Shown here one piece after another: positions 61,161 to 64,000 of a stretch of 64,000 nt of DNA. Every line of letters starts with the position of its first letter. Position 1 is the first letter of the stretch. A program made the translations under genes and the position numbers. A model generated the notes under the pieces. It saw only the letters and a list, made by a program, of their open reading frames with translations, was not told the DNA's origin and made no database searches. This DNA comes from Pelodera strongyloides (lineage: Eukaryota; Nematoda; Chromadorea; Rhabditida; Rhabditidae), in NCBI GenBank assembly GCA_036852015.1, contig JAANDG010001200.1:82489-146488 (forward strand). Reading direction: 5' to 3'.

Positions 61161-62303
61161 ATGATTAAAAAAATAATATTTACCGTCACACCAATATTTT
61201 CTATACCGCCAAAAGGAGCTGCAGCGGTTGAAACATGGATTTATCAGGTCGCAAAAAGACTTTCGATTCCAGTAACTATCGCCTGTATTCGAAACGAAGG
61301 TTACCCAACCTACACAAAAGTAAATGATCACTGTGATATTCACTACATTGGTTTTAGTCGAGTCTATAAACGACTTTTCCAAAAGTGGACTCGACTTGAT
61401 CCTGTGCCATATTCTCAGCGTATTTTAAATACCCAACCTAAAAACACTGATCCGAAAGACTCTGTTATTGTTATCCACAATAGCATGAAGCTGTATAAAC
61501 AGATTCGTAGCAGAAGCCCTCACGCGCAGCTAGTTATGCATCTTCATAATGCTTTCGAGCCAGGTGAGTTAGACAAAAATGCAAAGATAATTGTTCCTAG
61601 CCAGTTTCTTTTCGATTTCTATTCGGAAAAAATGCCTGATGCAAATATTGCTATTGTGCCTAATGGTTTTTGTTCTGAATCGTATGAACAAAATAATACT
61701 GAAGATTTGAGGCAGAAACTGAACATTGATGCAAATGATACCGTGTTATTATTTGCAGGAAGGATATCACCAGATAAAGGTTGCCTGATGCTTATGGAGG
61801 CTTTTAATCAGCTGAATAAGATACAAGATAACCTCAAACTGGTGATTGTCGGAGATCCTTTTGCCAGTAAAAAAGGCGAAAAAGCTGAATATCAGAAAAA
61901 AGTTCTGGATGCAGCGAAAGCTATTGGAGCGCAATGCATTATGGCGGGTGGACAGCCTCCAGAGCAGATGCATAACTATTACCGTTTAGCAGATTTAGTT
62001 GTTGTTCCTTCTCAGGTAGAAGAAGCTTTTTGTATGGTAGCTGTTGAAGCGATGGCGGCAGGTAAACCAGTGCTTGCCAGTCAAAAAGGTGGAATTAGTG
62101 AGTTTGTTCTGGAAGGAATTACAGGCTATCACCTTGCAGAGCCTATGACATCTGAAAGTATTCTCGCGGATATTAAGCGCGTTTTGGCGGATGCTGACAG
62201 AGCTCAAATTGCTAAAAATGCCCGAAATTTTGTTTTCTCAAAATATAGCTGGGAACATGTTACTCAGCGTTTTGAAGCACAAATACAAGACTGGTTTGGT
62301 TAA
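61161..62303 (+). CDS. waaK: WaaK, LPS alpha-1,2-N-acetylglucosaminyltransferase
   Basis: 380 codons from ATG 61,161, with GGAG about 12 bases upstream. A longer frame from 61,119 lacks a good start and is not conserved-looking. GT4 GT-B enzyme: MIKKIIFTVTPIFSIPPKGA, VIVIHNSMKLYKQIRSRSP, AKIIVPSQFL, FAGRISPDKGCLMLMEAF, the E-X7-E region VEEAFCMVAVEAMAAGKPVL, and SKYSWEHVTQRFEAQIQ. WaaK adds the terminal GlcNAc to the outer core of Salmonella and E. coli R2, forming part of the site recognised by WaaL. Its presence in place of waaU argues against an E. coli K-12 origin. Confidence 0.92.
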   Translation: MIKKIIFTVTPIFSIPPKGAAAVETWIYQVAKRLSIPVTIACIRNEGYPTYTKVNDHCDIHYIGFSRVYKRLFQKWTRLDPVPYSQRILNTQPKNTDPKDSVIVIHNSMKLYKQIRSRSPHAQLVMHLHNAFEPGELDKNAKIIVPSQFLFDFYSEKMPDANIAIVPNGFCSESYEQNNTEDLRQKLNIDANDTVLLFAGRISPDKGCLMLMEAFNQLNKIQDNLKLVIVGDPFASKKGEKAEYQKKVLDAAKAIGAQCIMAGGQPPEQMHNYYRLADLVVVPSQVEEAFCMVAVEAMAAGKPVLASQKGGISEFVLEGITGYHLAEPMTSESILADIKRVLADADRAQIAKNARNFVFSKYSWEHVTQRFEAQIQDWFG

Positions 62304-62321
62304 AAATTATTGGATTTGAAG

Positions 62322-62358
62322 AGCCTGCCTGAACTTAATGTCAGGCAGGCTTTTTTTT
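62322..62358. terminator. shared rho-independent terminator between waaK and waaL
   Basis: The perfect 11-bp stem AGCCTGCCTGA / TCAGGCAGGCT with an 8-base loop is followed by eight T on the + strand. It ends the waaK transcript. The waaL stop codon (62,357-62,359) overlaps the T-run; read from waaL the hairpin lies directly after the stop, with AATCCAATAA beyond, so it may serve both convergent transcripts. Confidence 0.9.
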
Positions 62359-63574
62359 ATTTATTCCGCATTGCTAACAGTAAACCAACAATCAAGCCAA
62401 TTGGTTTGAGATCAACTTCCTCGAAGTTACCTCGAATAATATAAAAGCTTACAAGCGTTAAAAATAGTAGTAATTGACCATTATAAGGAGTGACGACAAC
62501 TGTTTTAAACGTTGCATTAGCTGTCTCTTTGATAATAGAGCCATACAGATAAAGTAAAGCGAGTAGTCCAGCCAAACCCGCTGCAAACCAAATTGACAAA
62601 ACAACGTTGTGTGGCCCAATGGATTGCCTGAACTTCCATGACGGAAAATCTACAACACGCTTATTATATATTGCATGGTAAATATCATCGCCGTAGCCAT
62701 ATCCCTTAAGAGGATTTTCCATAATTAATGTCCACGCCGTACCTTGAGTACCATTGGTATAGCGATAAGAACTGTCGGTCTGTTGAAGTTTATAAATAAG
62801 CCTGTCTTTACCAGCATGATCACCTTTATAGGTAAATACACCCACTGCGGCAACAGAAATAACGATGGAAGTCAGCATCAATAATTTCCACTGACGATTT
62901 AAGATTAACCATAGCAGAGTCACTATGAATACTGCCAGCCATGCACCACGAGACAGCGTTCCTAATAGCAGAAATAAGAAAACTGCACTAAAAATTACGA
63001 ATGCTATTTTATAAGAGGTTTTCTTGATAAGCCAAAGGTTTAATAATGCTGGAAACAGAAACACCATTGAATCGGAAATACTACGGTGTTCATAGGTGGA
63101 AAATGGCATTATTCCTTTATTATAATCCTGAATATAAAGAATAAGTTCAACAAGACAACGTAAGCCAAGTCCGGTAACTAATGAGTATAGTACAATTTTA
63201 CCAATGCTTTCATTATCTTCATCTTTTAATAATGCAGGTATAAGTAAACTATAGGCCAAAAATCCTTTAAGTACCGTATTACTGAATTCTTTAAAACTGA
63301 TTTTCAGATCAGGTGATATAAAAGTAGCATATAAAAGAATGAGTGATAGTGCCAGGACACTATAAAAAAGATTATTTTTATAGAGTACTTTAAATGTTCC
63401 CGGAGCACGAGAAACTTGATAGATTACCGTAATAATCATTAGTATAGATATGATGTGTTTATAACGGGTTATACCATCAAGGAAAAAGGTTGCAATAAAG
63501 AGGAATACCAACGCTTTATTCCAGTACGGTTTCCACTTTTCTTTATTACGTAGCGCCAGCGAGGCTGTTAACAT
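62357..63574 (-). CDS. waaL: WaaL, O-antigen ligase
   Basis: 405 codons, the usual length (about 400). A polytopic inner-membrane protein of the Wzy_C/O-antigen ligase family: about ten or more hydrophobic segments (KALVFLFIATFFLDGITRYK, VLALSLILLYATFI, FVIFSAVFLFLLLGTL and others). The large periplasmic loop holds QQTDSSYRYTNGTQGTAWTL and SIGPHNVVLSIW with the conserved Arg and His residues needed for ligation. It transfers undecaprenyl-linked O-antigen to the outer core at the periplasmic face. The sequence is of the Salmonella/E. coli R2 type, which matches the neighbouring waaK. The start MLTASLAL follows GGTGGAGAAGCA, a good ribosome binding site. Confidence 0.93.
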   Translation of the reverse strand: MLTASLALRNKEKWKPYWNKALVFLFIATFFLDGITRYKHIISILMIITVIYQVSRAPGTFKVLYKNNLFYSVLALSLILLYATFISPDLKISFKEFSNTVLKGFLAYSLLIPALLKDEDNESIGKIVLYSLVTGLGLRCLVELILYIQDYNKGIMPFSTYEHRSISDSMVFLFPALLNLWLIKKTSYKIAFVIFSAVFLFLLLGTLSRGAWLAVFIVTLLWLILNRQWKLLMLTSIVISVAAVGVFTYKGDHAGKDRLIYKLQQTDSSYRYTNGTQGTAWTLIMENPLKGYGYGDDIYHAIYNKRVVDFPSWKFRQSIGPHNVVLSIWFAAGLAGLLALLYLYGSIIKETANATFKTVVVTPYNGQLLLFLTLVSFYIIRGNFEEVDLKPIGLIVGLLLAMRNK

Positions 63575-63909
63575 TGCTTCTCCACCATCTTAAATAATAT
63601 ATAACGTATTAATCAGGAATTGATTTTATTAAATACCGTTTCTGCAGTCAGATGAGCAAGATCACTTCATCCTTCAAGCTGTCTCTGCGGCGGCTGCCTG
63701 CGTTCACTCCGGTCACTTACTTTTGTAAGCTCCCGGAGATTCACTTAGTTGCTGCCTTGATACCGCTCGAATGATTTTGTGAATTTACGTTGATTACTTC
63801 TATCATATCACTACACGGCGCTGGCTACAGCCATTCACCGAAAGTGGTATGCCTGAGCGTGATTTATGCTTATTTTTTGACAAGTACAAATGCTTCACCA
63901 CTGTTCCTC
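63575..63909. other. region upstream of waaL
   Basis: No gene seen. It contains a diverged palindromic repeat and AT-rich sequence that could carry a waaL promoter, but no convincing -35/-10 pair is visible on the minus strand. Confidence 0.45.
63666..63776. repeat. diverged intergenic repeat upstream of waaL
   Basis: The core GCGTTCACTCCGGTCACTTA / AAGCTCCCGGAGATTCACTT forms a hairpin flanked by TTCAAGCTGTC and GATACCGCTCGAATGA. Layout and the GCGTTCACTC...CACTTAC motif resemble the internal part of the common enterobacterial repeat family also seen at 58,369. Confidence 0.5.
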
Positions 63910-64000
63910 TTATAACCCCATATTAGATGCTATCTTGCGTATATCGCGCTGCGGCAAGACGGTACACCCGATGTAAACCTTAAAAGAGGGGTTCTTTAGG
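63910..64000 (-). CDS. possible 3' end of the gene preceding waaL
   Basis: On the minus strand a frame is open from the window edge to TAA at 63,910-63,912, ending PQRDIRKIASNMGL. In E. coli waaC would lie here, but I do not recognise this tail as WaaC. Too short to identify; it may be chance. Confidence 0.25.
   Translation of the reverse strand, partial: LKNPSFKVYIGCTVLPQRDIRKIASNMGL

Noticed and set aside
55080..64000. Horizontal transfer of LPS genes into the nematode
   Set aside because: Bacterial ribosome binding sites, start-stop overlap, a terminator and bacterial intergenic repeats are all preserved, and no host splice or repeat elements have invaded; contamination explains it better.

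Overview
This window is two unrelated genomes joined end to end. Bases 1 to about 55,070 are nematode nuclear DNA. The support is introns ending in TTTCAG, an interstitial (TTAGGC)3 telomere-type tract, dense short palindromic repeats, TC/GA microsatellites, and two spliced transcription-factor genes. From about 55,080 to 64,000 the sequence is bacterial: tightly packed unspliced genes that form most of an enterobacterial (Escherichia/Salmonella/Citrobacter-type) waa (rfa) lipopolysaccharide core locus. The simplest reading is an assembly chimera or contaminating bacterial read, not gene transfer.

Nematode part. Bases 1-24,183 hold no gene I can support, only repeats. From 24,191 to 49,090 (+) lies one large gene that I could assemble as 24 exons with consistent splice phases (about 946 codons): a Gln/Ala- and Pro-rich N-terminus, two C2H2 zinc fingers, an AT-hook-like motif, a low-complexity linker, and a divergent FH2 (formin) domain without a neighbouring FH1. 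This zinc-finger plus FH2 architecture is that of nematode FOZI-1, and I call the gene a fozi-1 orthologue. Its introns are swollen by palindromic elements, one 5.2-kb element with about 204-bp terminal inverted repeats (37,086-42,326), and a 482-bp near-perfect hairpin (48,351-48,832). After a 4.3-kb gap a second gene (53,428 to about 55,065, +) encodes a bZIP protein whose leucine zipper is cut off close to the chimeric junction.

Bacterial part. In order: a C-terminal fragment of an unidentified protein; an extra GT8 glycosyltransferase; waaB, waaI (waaO), waaJ (waaR), waaY, a waaZ broken by a frameshift, and waaK, all on +; then a shared terminator; then waaL on -. Together these would add galactose, glucose and N-acetylglucosamine residues to the outer core, phosphorylate the inner-core heptose, and ligate O-antigen to the finished core. 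An enterobacterial intergenic repeat lies between waaI and waaJ and a diverged relative lies upstream of waaL.

I found no new enzymatic or defence system. The observations most worth following are the chimeric junction, the complete exon map of the zinc-finger/FH2 gene, the set of TTAAAG...CTTTAA palindromic elements, the complex 5.2-kb element, and the broken waaZ.
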